Source of the DNA: Phycomyces blakesleeanus NRRL 1555(-)
Lineage: Eukaryota > Mucoromycota > Mucoromycetes > Mucorales > Phycomycetaceae
Assembly (NCBI RefSeq): GCF_001638985.1
Contig: NW_017265142.1
Location: forward strand, 124,001-188,000
Direction of reading: 5' to 3'
DNA length: 64,000 nucleotides
The notes beneath the pieces were generated by a model. That model searched no databases. It saw nothing but the letters and a program-made list of their open reading frames with translations, and was not told where the DNA came from. Positions within the stretch are counted from its first letter, which is position 1, and every line of letters begins with the position of its first letter. This document shows, piece by piece, positions 1-14,485 of the stretch. Made by a program: the position numbers and the translations under genes.

Positions 1-1914
1 ATTATGATAATAGTAATAGTAATAGTAATAGTAATAAAGGTACCATTTTTCGTACCTATTAATTTATAAAGAAAGATATTTTATAATATAATATATATCT
101 ATGTGCGGCACATATTGTTTTCAAAAGAAAAGAAATGGAATGAACCTGGGATTCGCACCCAAAAGTCATTCTTTATAATATTAATATTACTAATATAATT
201 ATCATTAAATAAATAAAATGGTAGCACAATACAATACAATACAATACAATACAATACAGTATAGTGGTCAACAGTCAAGGCAGGTGATTGATTTTATTGT
301 ACAATGGTATTTCATAAAAAAATAAAAAAAAAGTCACTGACAGTGCTGACATATATCTAGCTAGAATAAAGTATATTATAGTAGAGTAGAGTAGAGTAGA
401 ACAGCTTTAGCTTTAGCCTCTCAAACACTTTTATTTACTTATTGACTTGGAGTTAGTATTGTTCAGTACTAGTATGATGAGTGTTTTGGTTAAAGTATTA
501 AAAAAAAAACCTCTTCCTAGTTAGAGCCCATTTTGTTTTTGTTTCTGTTTTGGGTGGTGAGGAATAGAGAATGACAGCTATATATATATATATATATATA
601 TTAATATACCATTGATGGCTTATGTTTATTGTTTTCAGTAGTTCTGTCACAGCAACAACACTTGAACTGGGTTTGCGGCAACGGTAAAAAATTATCCAAC
701 GGTGGAAATAAATAAGGAATACGGCTGCTATTAGCGTGACTTTGTGATAGGACCGGATCCCCGGCACAGGTAAAGTAGAAATTGTGTTTAATGAACCTGT
801 TGACTTTGATAACTTTTGTTGGCCAAGTTTAAACCAACTTTATCCAAACATGATATAGTATAATTAAAGTATTTATATGAATGCAAGGGGGCTTTTCTAA
901 CCTTGCTTTGTAAAGGAAATTAGAGGCAGTCATAAAAAGTGAGATAGAGAAACAGAGATGGCTCCTAATTTCTTGTGTCAATTGAAATGACCTTCTGACC
1001 GCAGCAACTCACTAGATAGATACATATATTCTTTTTTCTTCTTTCTCTCTACATAGTTTGTTCTACAAAATTGAAAGACCACTGACCAAAAAGTGATTTT
1101 TTTTTTTTTGCAAATGTCAAGGTTTTTAATTAATCAGTTTCAGTACCTTTCTCGCTCTCTCCCTCTCCTCATTCCCTTGTCCTACCGGTCAAAAGTCCAT
1201 TGACCAAGTCATTCTGGTATATTGTATAATCTATGTGTCTATTTGAAAGTGGGGTAATGACATTTGCCAGAAATAGACTGATGGTTTATTTAATTTATAA
1301 TTCCATATGGTTCCCGATAAACGTCAGCAATTTTTTCTTTTTGGAGAGAAAAAGAAAATTCCGTTTATATATAATCCTTTGCCAGTAATACTGTTATCAA
1401 TACAAGATAATTCAATAGTAATATAGAAAATCCATTAGACTTCCAATTACACTTATATCACAGGATACGATTATTCCATATCAATTAAAGAGTATAAAAA
1501 AAACCCATAATTTTTGAGCCAGGAACTTTCTGGACGTTTATTTTTTTTAATACTTTAAATGGCGCATCTGGGAATAAACATATTAATACCCCGTTTATAC
1601 TATCTTTGAATACGGAGTAATAATATCTAAGCATTTACAGACTAAGGAATGAATCATTTAGATTTCTTCCTGTATTCGAAAAGTCAAGTCACTAAACCTT
1701 GTATCACCAACTCTGGTTGCTTGAAAAAAAAAGGCAAGTGAGTTTGTATTCCTGCAAGTTTCAATTTCTTGTTTCAATATTATTCCTATTATTTTTCTTA
1801 CAAGTATCACTATACCTATTACTAAAGCTATTATTATTATTATCATTATCATTATTATTATCATTATTATATAAACATACATAACCAAAAAACAAACAAA
1901 TAAATAAATAAAGC
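1..1914. other. Intergenic, simple-repeat rich
   Basis: No convincing gene is visible. The stretch is AT-rich and full of short tandem repeats: an AGTAAT-type repeat at the very start, an ACAAT pentamer array near 220-258, a GTAGA pentamer array near 381-400 and a TA run near 579-601. The longest open frames are low-complexity and have no family resemblance. The last 200 bases are probably the promoter and leader of the downstream phosphatase gene. Confidence 0.6.
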
Positions 1915-2904
<990 letters not shown>

Positions 2905-2916
2905 TTATATTCATCT

Positions 2917-2947
2917 TTTTTTTTTTTTTGGGGGGGGGGGGGGGGAG
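2917..2947. repeat. Adjacent poly-T and poly-G tracts
   Basis: About eleven T are followed directly by about seventeen G, just downstream of the phosphatase stop codon. A G run of this length is unusual in DNA this AT-rich. It may be a slippage-prone locus, and its exact length in an assembly should be treated with caution. Confidence 0.85.
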
Positions 2948-3282
2948 TAGTATATGTACGTATGCGTGTACCTTATGCATTATGCACCTTAAGTACAAGA
3001 ACAAACTCAATCGACATGTTTAAATGTACATGGTGTAATTTATTAACTGTCTATACTATGTGTAATTTTCTAATGTACATTTGTCTTTATTACTTGCATA
3101 TTCGTTTTGTGAAAGTGAATTGATGAGTGAGTGGGTGAGTGTAAAGGAAAGTTGTATATAGTTATATATATATATATATATATATATATACAAAGAGTGA
3201 GAGAGACAAAAAGAAGTAGATAGAGAGAGAGAGAGATAAAGAAAGAGAGGCACGATGTGTTAATTATTGAACCTGCAATAAA

Positions 3283-3285
3283 GCA

Positions 3286-3322
<37 letters not shown>
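3283..3322. repeat. AAT trinucleotide microsatellite
   Basis: About thirteen AAT units lie in the 3' space between the converging phosphatase and kelch genes. A longer TA run lies slightly upstream, near 3160-3190. Confidence 0.9.
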
Positions 3323-3354
3323 GTAATAAAATGTATATACGTATAACATTTATA

Positions 3355-5963
3355 TCAAGACAGACTTTGTTCATTTGGCTTGTCGTAATTATCCTGGGTC
3401 AACTGTGGAGACCTTGGGTGGAGAATAGAAGATGACTTGATTTCATTTGGGAGTGCATACTTGACGTGGCCATAGGTTTCAGGGTCAATAGCGTTACTGC
3501 TAGCATTCTCGTTGTAGGTCTTCTTTCTTCGATAGAGGTACATTCCAAAAAGGACTACACTGCTACCACACATCTTTAAGTGAGAGAGAGAAAAGAATAG
3601 TATATGTAAGTAAAAAAAAAAGTAAGAGTCATTTGTCTATTTTCTTTAGTTCTTTCATAAAAGCCAAAAAAAATACACTCATCTATCTACATATTACTCT
3701 ACGCATAATCCATTTATCTGTATCTATAAGCAAATATTACCATTATGACAATAGCACAGATGATTCCTGCAACAATTCCTGCCTTGATGTTAGAGTAGTG
3801 GTTTGCGTATGAGCCATAGGGACCTATTGGACGACCCTGTCCGTTTAGACCGCTTCCATCAGATCCTCCGGCTGACAAGAGATTGTTGGGTGTGTATTGG
3901 GTAATCCAGGATCCAGCAGCGATACTCAAGATACCGGTGTCACTGCTTCCTTTGCCGCTCACATCTAATCCAAAGACGATCAACATAAGATCATCTAAAA
4001 GATAAGCTATAAACATCTCCCCCACAAACAAGAAAATAAGGGAAAGTTTGGTGAGATACTGCACACATGCTTATGTATATGTATATGTTTGGAAGTAATA
4101 CCAGTAACAGCAAAAGGTAAGATGTTTCATTTGTTTTACTTTTTCTTTTGAGTGGTGGCTTACCTTTGTGATATTTTCGGGGAGTTGGAGGAACACCACC
4201 TATGAAAGGTGCAGTCCAGCGCATGGTGTCAAGCTCCAAAATAAACACGTCGTTAAATACTTCGTCTGAATCTAATTTACTCCCCACTTCAAATTTAATA
4301 AACTCCAAGTGAAAAAAGATAACAGCATCAACATCAAAAAGCATGGTTTGTTTGCTTACGTAGTGGCCGCCCTCCTCCAAACAGAATGACCCGTAAACCA
4401 TCAGAACCTTTTTAGAGATTAATATATGTGTTCATAAGTAATGTCAAATAGCGTTACCTAGACAACAAAGTAACCAAACAAACTTACTAAGTACTGCAGA
4501 GTGTCCTCTTCTTGGAGCAGGGATGTTTCCTCCTGCGCTGATGTTCGACCAACGACTAGAAACGATGTCGTAGACCAGTAGTGTTCCCATTGACACAGGG
4601 TTGAGAGCAAAGTTTCCGTCTGGATCAGTGACATTTCGTGCATATGTCATTCCACCCATAATAAGGATCTGGTTTCCATTGATAAGAGTGGCTGAATGGT
4701 CGATTCGTGGCAAAGGAGGTGCGTTCTGAGGGATTGGATAACTGTATGTCCAAGTCTAAAGAAATTATATATATATTCATACATAAAAGAAAGCAAGTAA
4801 AAGGCTCATTAGACAAAGTGACACATAAAGCACACCTTTTATTCTTCTTTCCTTCTTTGGCTGTAAGATCTGCTTAATGATATATATATATGTGAGGGTA
4901 TATTATCTACTTACATTAGAATCAACCATTACCCAAGAATCGTAATAGACAGTGGGTCCAATGGATGTTGTATTATCACTAACACATCACATCATATCAC
5001 ATCACATAAGCACACATGAACCTTGTATGGATAGATATTCAATGTATCTTACCTGGTTCCTCCCCACATCCAAATGTGACCGTGGGCATCTATAGTTGAT
5101 GTATGTTGTTTCCTACTGATTTCATTAAATAGCAAAAAAGAATAAGAAGAAGGAAACAGCAGAAGCAATAATGATTTAGCTAATTCAATTATTTCTTTTT
5201 ACAGCCAATGCTTATATTTATATATGCATGAAAATGTTTATGGATGTAATACCTTCTTCTTCCTATAGATTTAACAGCCTTTCCGTACATTGGTGCCGAC
5301 CATTGGTTTGTTTTAGTGTCATATATCAGAGTTCGAAGTCCTAGTCCTGCTGCGTCGACTGTCGATCCACCATTTGTTACGATCCGGTATCCATCGGGTA
5401 AACTAGAGGCGTCGAAATAAGACATTGGAATAGGCTCGGTTAAAAGATTGCCTGGCTGCTTGATCAGAACGTCATCAGAAGTGTCTCCGGTTTTAAAGGG
5501 AACCTCTCTCCACTCTGGGGCAGTAATACTCCAGGGCTTCTTGAGGTTAAGAGCCAAAAGACTGTTAAGGCGTCTCCCAGGACTCTCTTCACCTCCGTAG
5601 CAATAAAGTGTCCCAGGAATCAGTCCACAACCTACAAAAAAAGAATCACAATAATAATATATATATAATTTGAATTGATCAAGTTTTTATTAAGATGGCA
5701 AGGTGGTAAAAGGAAGAATAAGCAGCAGAAGCAAGTTAACGAAAGGACATTAATAAAATAATTAATTCATATTCATGTTATTTGGTTTATTTTTAAAAAA
5801 AAAAAGCAGAATAAGAAGAAGAAGCGAAAGAGGTACCTGCAGCCCACCTTGGTAATGGTCTGTAGAATGTTTGTGCAAGTGAGAGCTGTAAATAAGATAA
5901 TCCCAAGGTGATATAAAGGACTCTTCCGGTAGATGTCCAACGAATGTTACGATTGACCTCCAT
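3355..5963 (-). CDS. Secreted kelch-repeat protein with one C-terminal membrane helix
   Basis: Nine exons on the minus strand: 5837-5963, 5253-5631, 5053-5112, 4915-4978, 4488-4755, 4360-4407, 4164-4271, 3741-3994 and 3355-3573, giving 508 residues. Residues 1-30 look like a signal peptide ending near LQLSLA. The lumenal or extracellular part has kelch-type blades: GTLYCYGGEE, the HGHIWMWGGTS segment restored by splicing, NQILIMGGMTY, GLRVILFGGGRPL and LMLIVFGLD, each followed by a Trp-containing strand. A hydrophobic segment (about 423-449) is completed across the last intron and followed by YRRKK and a polar tail of about 55 residues. It is probably a type I membrane protein with a beta-propeller ectodomain. 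Similar kelch-plus-helix proteins are common in fungi, and their ligands are mostly unknown. A specific function cannot be assigned. Confidence 0.82.
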
Positions 5964-7405
5964 GAAAGAAAGAAAGAAAAGGAAAAAGGAAGAAAGGGAA
6001 AAAAGGGCAAATTAATAACTGACATAAAAAAAAGAGGGTTTTTTTTAGAATAAAATTGTAATAGATAATACGCTATATATATATATGTAATTATTAGCAG
6101 TAGAAGTAGAAGTAGCAGTATCAATATAAAAATAATGATAGTTATAGTGGCAGTGATAGTGATAAAAGTAACAAGCGGAAATATCTGCAGCAACAGTAAT
6201 GTCAATAAAAAATAGCTATAAAAGTAGTAATATTGATATCAATATCGATATCAATATCGGTATCAATATCAATAGCAGCACAAATAGCAGCCTTAGAGCT
6301 AATATTTATATCAGTCTCACTATATTAATATTATTCTTTACAAATATCATTAGCCTTCTTATAGCTCTAGAAGAATAATAATACTAATTGAATATAATAT
6401 AAAATCTTTTTTTTTTAAAAAAAAAGTGGGAGCTTATATGTAACCCATATATAATAAATAAAGCGAAAAAAAAAAGATATTGAGCTAAAGAAGGAGAACA
6501 TGGTGTACAAGTCATCTGTGATTGGTTTGTTCTAAAGAACATACGTCTTGATTTCATGCAACATTATCTAATTTTTGCCTGTGTTGTCAGACGGCATTGA
6601 AAGGTGAGATCCACTCAATCCGACATACTACACATTTTAGTAGTCATTTGGTTGAGAAGGTCTTCTTTCTGTCACCATTCTCGATCTTGAGATGCGCAAA
6701 GGTTTAATCGAACAGACCAAACCTTCTTTTATTTTATTTCATGACATTTATTTGTTAACAGCAAAAAACAGCAGTATCGTTATTAATATTAAAGAAGCTA
6801 TTGCCGGTAAACGCTCTATTCTGTTATATATTTATAATAAAGTAACAATATAGTCAAGTAAACAAATACATAAAAGAGAGAGAAATAGTGTGTGTATGTC
6901 TGTGCCGTACTTTTCACCGATTATTATTAACAGTAAATCATAATGCCATAACTACCTCCTTATCCATGTTCATGCATTAAATACCCACACTTTCACAATA
7001 TATATATATATATTTATCAATTTTTTTTAAAAAAAAAAAGAAAAAGAAAAAGAGGTCTAGATAGGGAAAGTGAAATGATCTCTTTTATTTATTTTTCTTA
7101 TTACAGTATTTATGAACCACCCAAGTATTAAGGCCTACTCTTAATTACAGGACTTCTTTAGATTATGTTCTTTGTACATGCGTATATATGTAAATGTGTA
7201 AGTGAGTAAGTGAGTGAGTGAGTGAGTGTTTGTATGAATATGTGTTTTGTTTAACTGTAAAGTTATTTCGTGTGGGTGTGAATATTTGTGTGTGAGAGTG
7301 AGAGTGAGAGTGAGAGTGTGATTGTGATTGTGATTGTGATTGTGATTGTGAGTGTGAGTGTGAATGTATGTAGTGGTGAGGTTGTATTTGTTTGCATCTC
7401 AACAC
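5964..7405. other. Intergenic, low-complexity
   Basis: No gene seen. It holds GA- and CAG/TAG-rich low-complexity DNA, a block of ATATCA-like repeats near 6230-6280, two T-tract/A-tract palindromes (6407-6425 and 7021-7039), and the hexanucleotide array listed separately. The kelch gene start (5963) and the next gene's stop (7406) lie on the same strand. Confidence 0.6.
7285..7362. repeat. Two-part hexanucleotide array
   Basis: A GTGAGA-type array passes directly into a GTGATT array and back to GTGAGT, so two hexamer families share one locus. It lies less than 130 bp downstream of the stop codon of the MBIP1-like gene, probably in its 3' untranslated region. Confidence 0.9.
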
Positions 7406-8635
7406 TTATAATTGCGTGCCAACAGTTTCAGAAACTGCCTGAGCATTGGACGCTTGGTGTTGTCTATTGAGTTGTTCAATGACAGCCCGTGTCAGTGAAG
7501 AGTTAGCTCGACCAGTTGTTTTGATTTGCATTCGTGACGATGTTGACGGTGGAGCAATCGTAGGCAAAAGTGTAGTTACATAAGCAGCCTCTTGAATTGG
7601 TTGTATTGAGTTCTGTGCAGATCCTGTTCCTGTATCCCCTACCGACACTGCCACCGTTGATGATGTCGACATTGGCGCTGCTGCCGTTTGTGCTGCTCCT
7701 GTTGATGTTTGTGTTGCTGATACTTGATGTAAAGGGAAATTGGGAGTGTGAGGATGAATTGATCCTGTGTCTTGGTCGGTTGGAACACCAGGGCGGGCAA
7801 TATAAGTGACAGGTGGCGGTGGAGGAAATACACGGTTAGGTTGGTTGAAATGAATAGCAGACCAGGTAGGATGTTGGCGCTCTAGTTCCATCAGGGTATT
7901 CTCGAGTATTTTGATTCTCTCTGCAAGCGAAAATGGAGGCCGGGCGTCGGCTTCAAATCGCACATTAAGGTGCTCTTCGATATCCTGCAGCCGATCGATA
8001 ATCCCTTGGTCTTTGTGAGACGAAGATCCAGTCTGGCGGACAAGTTCATTTGCAGACAGCATAGATCTAGCAAGTGGGCCATCCTCATTGTTTACAATAT
8101 CAAATTTCATTTGAATATTTCGATTGATTTCTCTCGCGTCTGCTCTAGCACAAGTTACGTCTGCAACCGTAGGGTCAGGTCTATTCAAGAACTCTGTTCG
8201 ATTGCTGGCATCAATATCATTCTGTTTGGCTTGTATAAAGGTCTGGATGCGATTGTCTACTTCTGCATTTGTTGCGCGAATCTGCACTTGCTCACCATCG
8301 AGTCGTTTGATACGTTCCTTTGCTTCCCATTCTTCGTCTGTGCAATCAAGCGATCTCTTCCGTTTTGTGTAAAGCGATCCCTGGAGTACTTTTGAGGATT
8401 CATCCAAAGAGGATGCATCAGTCAAGGCCGCCTCCTTTGCATCAATGTGACGTTCCAATGACTGTAGTAAACGTTCGACCAGCTTCTCCAACTCTGTTGG
8501 TAGTCGTTCAAGATTGTGTTGTGACAGGATCAGAAGCTCGGTTTCAAAACAGTTACTGGTTTCAATAAGTCCCATGCCTTTTAGGAATTCAGAAAACTCT
8601 TTTTGCCATGATATTGGTTCATTGTCGATTCCCAT
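7406..8635 (-). CDS. MBIP1-like coiled-coil protein
   Basis: Single-exon protein of 409 residues. The first true ATG gives MGIDNEPISW; the frame is open three codons further up, but only to a TTG. The N-terminal half is helical and charged. A basic stretch KRKR near residue 92-95 could be a nuclear signal. Residues about 236-268 read as a helix (LAERIKILENTLMELE) followed by RQHPTWSAIHFNQPNR. That pattern resembles MAP3K12-binding inhibitory protein 1, a subunit of the ATAC histone acetyltransferase complex in animals. A proline run follows (FPPPPPV), and then a low-complexity Ser/Thr/Ala/Gln tail. Function in a fungus is not known to me; a chromatin-complex role is inference. The tail length is likely to vary among relatives. 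Confidence 0.6.
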   Translation of the reverse strand: MGIDNEPISWQKEFSEFLKGMGLIETSNCFETELLILSQHNLERLPTELEKLVERLLQSLERHIDAKEAALTDASSLDESSKVLQGSLYTKRKRSLDCTDEEWEAKERIKRLDGEQVQIRATNAEVDNRIQTFIQAKQNDIDASNRTEFLNRPDPTVADVTCARADAREINRNIQMKFDIVNNEDGPLARSMLSANELVRQTGSSSHKDQGIIDRLQDIEEHLNVRFEADARPPFSLAERIKILENTLMELERQHPTWSAIHFNQPNRVFPPPPPVTYIARPGVPTDQDTGSIHPHTPNFPLHQVSATQTSTGAAQTAAAPMSTSSTVAVSVGDTGTGSAQNSIQPIQEAAYVTTLLPTIAPPSTSSRMQIKTTGRANSSLTRAVIEQLNRQHQASNAQAVSETVGTQL

Positions 8636-11600
8636 TTGACACAATAGAGACAGTTCTTTCTTTCCTTTCTTTTTTCTTTCTTACTGATATTATTACTATT
8701 CTTTATTATTATTATTAAATAATATACATATATACATATATTATCTATGTCTTTTGCACCTTGAAGATAATATATATATATATATAAAGAGATAGAAAAC
8801 TCAAGTCCAAAAGAAATCATTTCGAGTCACAAACTTACAGCTTTGTTCTGGGTTTCCATGGAAAAAGACATTGAGGACAGTCACTTGATTTCATTTTTTT
8901 TTCTTCATCTTCTTCCTCTTCTCTCTCTCTCCATGCAATGTATATCCAAAGCAAGAATAAATAGCCAAGAAACAAAATCATACTATACTGCTTTTAATTT
9001 GAACCATATCGCAATTGTGTAATAAATACATAAATTCAGATAATACCATTAATAGAATAACAGCACAAAAGGTTTGCTTTTATATATATTCTGTCTTGAA
9101 GTCTATTTAATGCGATAAGACCTATTAGCTCTTAGCAATCTATAGTCATTCCAGAAAGTAGAACTGGAGTTATAGAAATATTATATAAATTGTGATCTTT
9201 CATAAAATATTTCTATCCAGAAATGAAGTCATGGTTCATTTCCAGGCTTTATGTTAATTTTTTTTTTTTTTTATTGCTACTTGGTCAACCACCAATTTTG
9301 ACATTCTTGCTTTTGCCTTATAATCATGGATATATTGCGATTCAATTGTATTTTCTCCAATTAGTTAAATAGCGTACCCTTAATTTTTCATTGAAATTTG
9401 CTAAGGCCCACTTTTCTCACTTGACATTTAAATATAAATATAAATATGAATACTGCTTTAATACCATTGTAGTTGATAATGCTCTTATTGAAATGAGTCA
9501 AACAGATACAGGCACCACTCAAATGTGTATGAGACGATGTGTGTGTGCCCATGCGCTTATTGATTCCACAATTCTTTAAAGCTACTCAAAAGAGAGTTTA
9601 ACACAGGAACAGTGAATGAAATTCTCTAAATCCAGCTTCATGTGTTGCTGTTTTCAATGTGTTGTGAGAGGGGTTTCTTTTTCTTTTTATTTGGTCTTCA
9701 GTAGGCTTGTGTACTTCCTTATCAGCTCAAGGAACAATAGACTTTTCTTTATTGCTTTCTCATCCTGGTTCGTATACTTGAACTTGGCATATATATATAT
9801 ATATTCATTGGACTTCTAAATCTGTACTGCTGCGTGCCCAGATTTTGTAGGATATAATATTTATCTCTAAAATATTCCGAAAATAAAATACCATAAAGAT
9901 AAACTTTAAAAATAATGCCTTTTTATAGTATATTATGCTTTTATCTAAATAGAGGTGTTGATTATAAGCTTCTGTCAGTAGAACGATCAAGTCGATTATA
10001 TTGAATAAGTAGTAGTATCTTATTATCATTAGCATCAACGAGTACTATTCCTATTAGCATATGCTTGCTCTTGGGCCAGTGCAAAATGATAATAAGACTC
10101 TTGCATCACACGATGGGTATCTATAGCACCTTAGAGATTTTGAAGAGTGTAGAATATAGCTTTCTGGTCTAAATCCTAAGATGTTAGAATGTTATAGGAA
10201 GCAACAATGGATTGCCTAGTAGATATAGTATTCTCATTTTAAAAATAGGGATATAAAATCCTTTACGTCTTGCATAAGCCTCAATTTATTTTCTATCCCC
10301 ATGCCAACGCTACGGTTATTAACTTGTATAATGTTTTGTACAGTGTTGTTCCTGCTGCTTGAAAGGGATATTGGAGAATGCTTTATATATGCAGTGGACA
10401 ATCTACTGTTTTTATTTCTGTCAATGTTAGTTATTGACTGCAAATGAAGGACCACAGATTTTCTTCCAAGTATTTCACTATTTTACTTTTACGATTGTTT
10501 GTGCATTTACCAATACATCCTCAAGTCATCTATATTCCATCTGTATGAAGTAGAACATGGATTTAGGTCAACATAAATACCACTACTAATAATAAAAAAG
10601 TGTAAAGTACAAGAAATGAACTTCCAGATTGAGTATAGAGCAAAGACAAGACTAAATATTTTGCACTCCAGCGTTGTTAATTTAATGTCGTGTAAAGGTG
10701 TATAAGAAATTCAACATTAATATATCGTGCTTTTTAATGACTTTTTTTATTTATTCCTTATATTATATTCAAATCAATTCAAGTCAATTCAATAAAATGA
10801 TCCCAATATTCATAACAGCTCGAGGTAGAAAACATCCCATAAGCTCACATCAAAAATGCGGAATGACAAATCTATTACTATAGGCTTTAATGTCAAAAAG
10901 AAAGAAAAACAGAGTCAAATGTACCACATAGATGTGTAAAAAATGAGCTATATCACATAATCTTCATATACTTCCCTATAAACCATACTATTCTACTGAT
11001 CAATTCAAGCGGTTTGTCTCTTAGCATTAAGCAAGTTAGTCAAAATCCGTTTTATTACTTTGCTGTTCCCTCTACAGCAAAAATACTGATTTTCGGCTTT
11101 AAGTCTTCTTTATGGATACAGGTTGACGCCTCAAAAATAAGAAATTCGTCTCAGCTTTCTCAAAAGAACATTACACTCTATAGTTACTCAAGCTATCTTT
11201 CTTTCTTTTCTACTTCTTTTTCATTAAAATATAAGCTTCATTTTTTGCTCAGCCAAACTTTGTACAACCAAAAAAAGAAAGAGGAAAAGAAAGAAAGAAG
11301 TAATTGATCTATACAGCTTTGTTTTACAAGTTTTTTTTTTGACTCATAGCTAATATTCACTTAATATTTCTGTTCCTGGTAGAAATTGTGTTCACAAATC
11401 AACCTGAAAATTTTGACTTCTGTCAAACCCTTTTAACTTCTTTTTCTTATAGGTCACCAAAATATTCATGCTTTTGGATTCATTCCCCACCTCTTGCCCC
11501 CAAATAATAATAATAATAAATATTACTTTAAATATTCTGCTACACACTTTTATATACCTATATTTTCTATTCACTGAAAGAATAATATAATTGATGCGTC

Positions 11601-12988
11601 AGAATTATGACTTTATGCTTATGGGAAAAATATAGGTTGATTAAATACGGCTACATAGTATATGTATTTTATATTATATGCTCTGAGAAGGTCAAAGGAA
11701 CTTGATATATTTGAAAGCATCGAGGTTACATAATTACTATATCTACCACAATTCTTTTTAAGAATATCAAGAAGCTCGGCTGAGAGGGTAATCTAGGTAC
11801 TCAAAAATGGCGTTTAGTAAAGACCGTTCATTATTATTTATAAACGATATCTTGCATGAAGAACTGTTGCACACTTGAAAAGTGTGTGTATTTGTACCTT
11901 TTTTTTATTCTCCATCATTAGTTAATAAAAAAATATAATATTACTTGATTTGGCAGCAAAAATAATAAAAAAAAGTGCGTGAGGTCTACAGCCACAAAGC
12001 AACTGTGTATTCCTAAAACCCGGGTAATGATCATATTTTAGCTGTATTTGGTAGCTACCAAAATTCCTATAGGGGTAGATGGTTTTTGTTCTCTTTCTCA
12101 GAAATAAATAAAATCAAGTTATCCTCTATTAACTTTTAGTATAATAGAAATAAAACATCCGAACTAGCGGTCATGAAAGGTCAATAAAGTAATATATATA
12201 TTTATATACATATAAAAGGAACAATTACAAAGATAATTTTGTCTTCTACCATATCGTTCGGGAAACATCTATATTTCGAATAAGCCATTTACTTGGATAT
12301 TTCGGTAACCTATTATTTGTGGCTGAAATATACTTTCTCCCGTGCATGAAACATAGTGGCTTAATTGCCTGGTTCTTTATTTTATTTATATATTATATAT
12401 TAAAAAAAATATACGATCTTTAAACGAGTGGCAAATTTATATGTATGGTGTGTTCGGGGATAAATATCTAAGTTTTTAGGTGATTTTCAAAGTTCCATGA
12501 CTTTTGCTACAGACAAGTTATTGAGAATTGCTTAAACACGTTTTATAGGAAAGACTCTTCCGAATAACTCTTGTTTAAAAGATTATCAAAACAAGGCTTG
12601 AATAAAAAGTCATGGACCTTCAAAGTCAAGAGGTATCAATAGAAAATAGTGGAGTTTCAGCTTTTTTTTTTTTAATATTGAAATGAAAAAGAGAGTCACT
12701 ATAGCAACAGGTACATTTCAATGTTCCTAAAAAAGATAGTTGTGTAACGTAAAATACTATTTTTTGATTTTCTTTCTATATATATCTGGAATTGAATATA
12801 TTTTATATCGGAGTTGTCTTGGGGTAAAATTGAAAAGATTTCAAAACTTTGATGTTTATGCTCGAACACACCATATATTGAACCTTATTAAACCTGTTAC
12901 ACGATAAAAAGCGCACAAGTATCTCAAAGTATTTAAAGGCATAATTAACGGACAAATCCAATCTTCTCTACTCATTCCTATTGTCATC
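8636..12988. other. Large gene-poor interval
   Basis: A 4.3 kb AT-rich stretch without a gene that I can support. Short open frames (for example 9391-9579 and 11014-11307) have no start context, codon pattern or family resemblance that I trust. The last 200 bases should include the promoter of the first aspartic protease. Confidence 0.5.
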
Positions 12989-14485
12989 ATGAAGTTGATA
13001 CCATCAACCCTGGCTCTCTTGTGCGTTGGTTTCTTGGCCGAAGCTGTACCAATTGGAACACCTAACTTAGGTGTAGTTCGCTTACCTCTCACAAAGAAGC
13101 ATTCAACCGATGCCCTGATCAAAAGAGGTGAATCTGGTTCTATGAGATCCGGTGTCTACAGCTTACGAGGAACGGAATATGTTGTCCATGTGGATATCGG
13201 TACTCCACCACAGAAGTTTTCAGTGTCTCTTGACACTGGAAGGTAATATAATAGTTAATATATAACCAAAGGCAGCATAATTATTATTACATATATATAT
13301 ATATACTACAAAGTAAAGTCAAAGTATCATTAAAATTAACGCTTAAAAAATATTTACTTTAGTACTGATCTATGGGTCCCGTCCACCAAATGTGATCCGA
13401 TCCTCTGTCCATTCGTTCGGTTCGATGAGTCCCTTTCCTCTACTTTCACTCCAACCGATCAGGAGCTTACCATCTTATATGGAAGTGGAAACTCTACTGT
13501 TGCCTTTGGAACCGATACCGTATCTATTGGGGGTATTTCCGTACCAAACCAACCATTTGGATTGTCTTCCTTTGTAAAAAACATTGGAATATTTCCAAGT
13601 GACATCAACCTCACTACAGCAGCTCTCGACCCAAGACCCAATGCACTGGAATTAGAGGACTTTGCATCCAACGGCATGCTTGGAATGGCTTTTACTTCTT
13701 TATCGAAATACAAAAACTCCAAAGGAAAGGCTTATGGCTCGCTTATATTCAACATGATCGATCAGAAACTTATCAAGGAACCTATCTTTTCTATTTACCT
13801 TGGAAATACAAATGCAATGGAGAATTCTGGAGAAATCATTTTTGGTGGAATCGACTCTACCAAATACACTGGCAATCTTTTCTACTCCCCTATCGTTAGC
13901 TCAACTCCTGATACAATAGAAGCTTACAATACCGGCTCTCTTGCAAAAGTCCATGCCAATCACTCTTTCTGGTCTACCTACGCCCGTAGCATTACTTTTC
14001 AAGACAAAGGAAAAACCGTTAACACAAGCATCTCTTCCGATTTTTACTTTACATTTGATACTGGCGCGGCATTATCATACTTTCCTTTCCAAGCACTCGA
14101 GAACATCATGAAGGCAGCCTTTAAACCAGACGAATATGAATTCTTTGAAAGCGGTATGGTATTTGTCTTTGAGTGTAGTGCCAGACATTCGAAAGCCATA
14201 ATCCAATTCAATATGATGGGTTCGCGGGACACATCTGAAACACTTACTATTAACATTCCTTTTGGAGAGCTTGCAACTCCACTAGATGGAAAGCCAATTG
14301 AAGAATCTGAAATATGTTATCTTCCTATCAAATCTTCTCTTCCCACACTTGCGACAAGCAAGTTTACACAATACCTAATTGGTGATACTTTACTTAAATA
14401 TCTTTATATCGTTCATGATCTTGGGCAGGAACGCATTGGATTTGCGAATACAATTGGCAACAATATCACCTTTTCTTTAAAGTAG
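12989..14485 (+). CDS. Secreted aspartic protease 1 (rhizopuspepsin-like)
   Basis: Pepsin-family (A1) acid endopeptidase predicted to be secreted. Two exons, 12989-13242 and 13363-14485, give 458 residues. Residues 1-19 are a signal peptide (MKLIPSTLALLCVGFLAEA). A propeptide of about 45 residues ends near the dibasic site LIKRG. The single intron splits the serine codon of the first active-site motif, and splicing gives DTGSTDLWVPS (Asp82). The second catalytic motif is FDTGAALSYFP (Asp317), with Ala where many pepsins have Thr or Ser. A flap-like segment LYGSGNSTVAFG and several N-glycosylation sequons are visible. An AATAAA lies about 25 bp past the stop. It is the only plus-strand member of the five related loci in the window and is fully open. 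Confidence 0.93.

Noticed and set aside
126..165. Sequence resembling a tRNA T-arm on the minus strand (GGGTGCGAATCCC)
   Set aside because: Only the T-arm-like hairpin is present. The upstream 60 bases are AT repeats with no D-arm, anticodon arm or acceptor pairing.
5762..6205. Minus-strand 147-codon open frame overlapping the kelch gene start
   Set aside because: It is hydrophobic low-complexity from TA/TAG-rich DNA. The real kelch first exon occupies another frame of the same region and gives a clean signal peptide.
7285..7362. Repeat array considered as a CRISPR-like or regulatory array
   Set aside because: It is a plain hexanucleotide microsatellite without spacers, and the genome is eukaryotic.
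9391..9579. Plus-strand 62-codon open frame in the gene-poor interval
   Set aside because: Composition is low-complexity and there is no family resemblance, splice context or neighbouring exon.
11014..11307. Open frame with a segment reminiscent of a retrotransposon RNase H (SSLWIQVDASKIRNSSQLSQ)
   Set aside because: The resemblance covers about 20 residues, lacks catalytic context, and the neighbouring sequence shows no other retrotransposon domains. It could be chance in AT-rich DNA.
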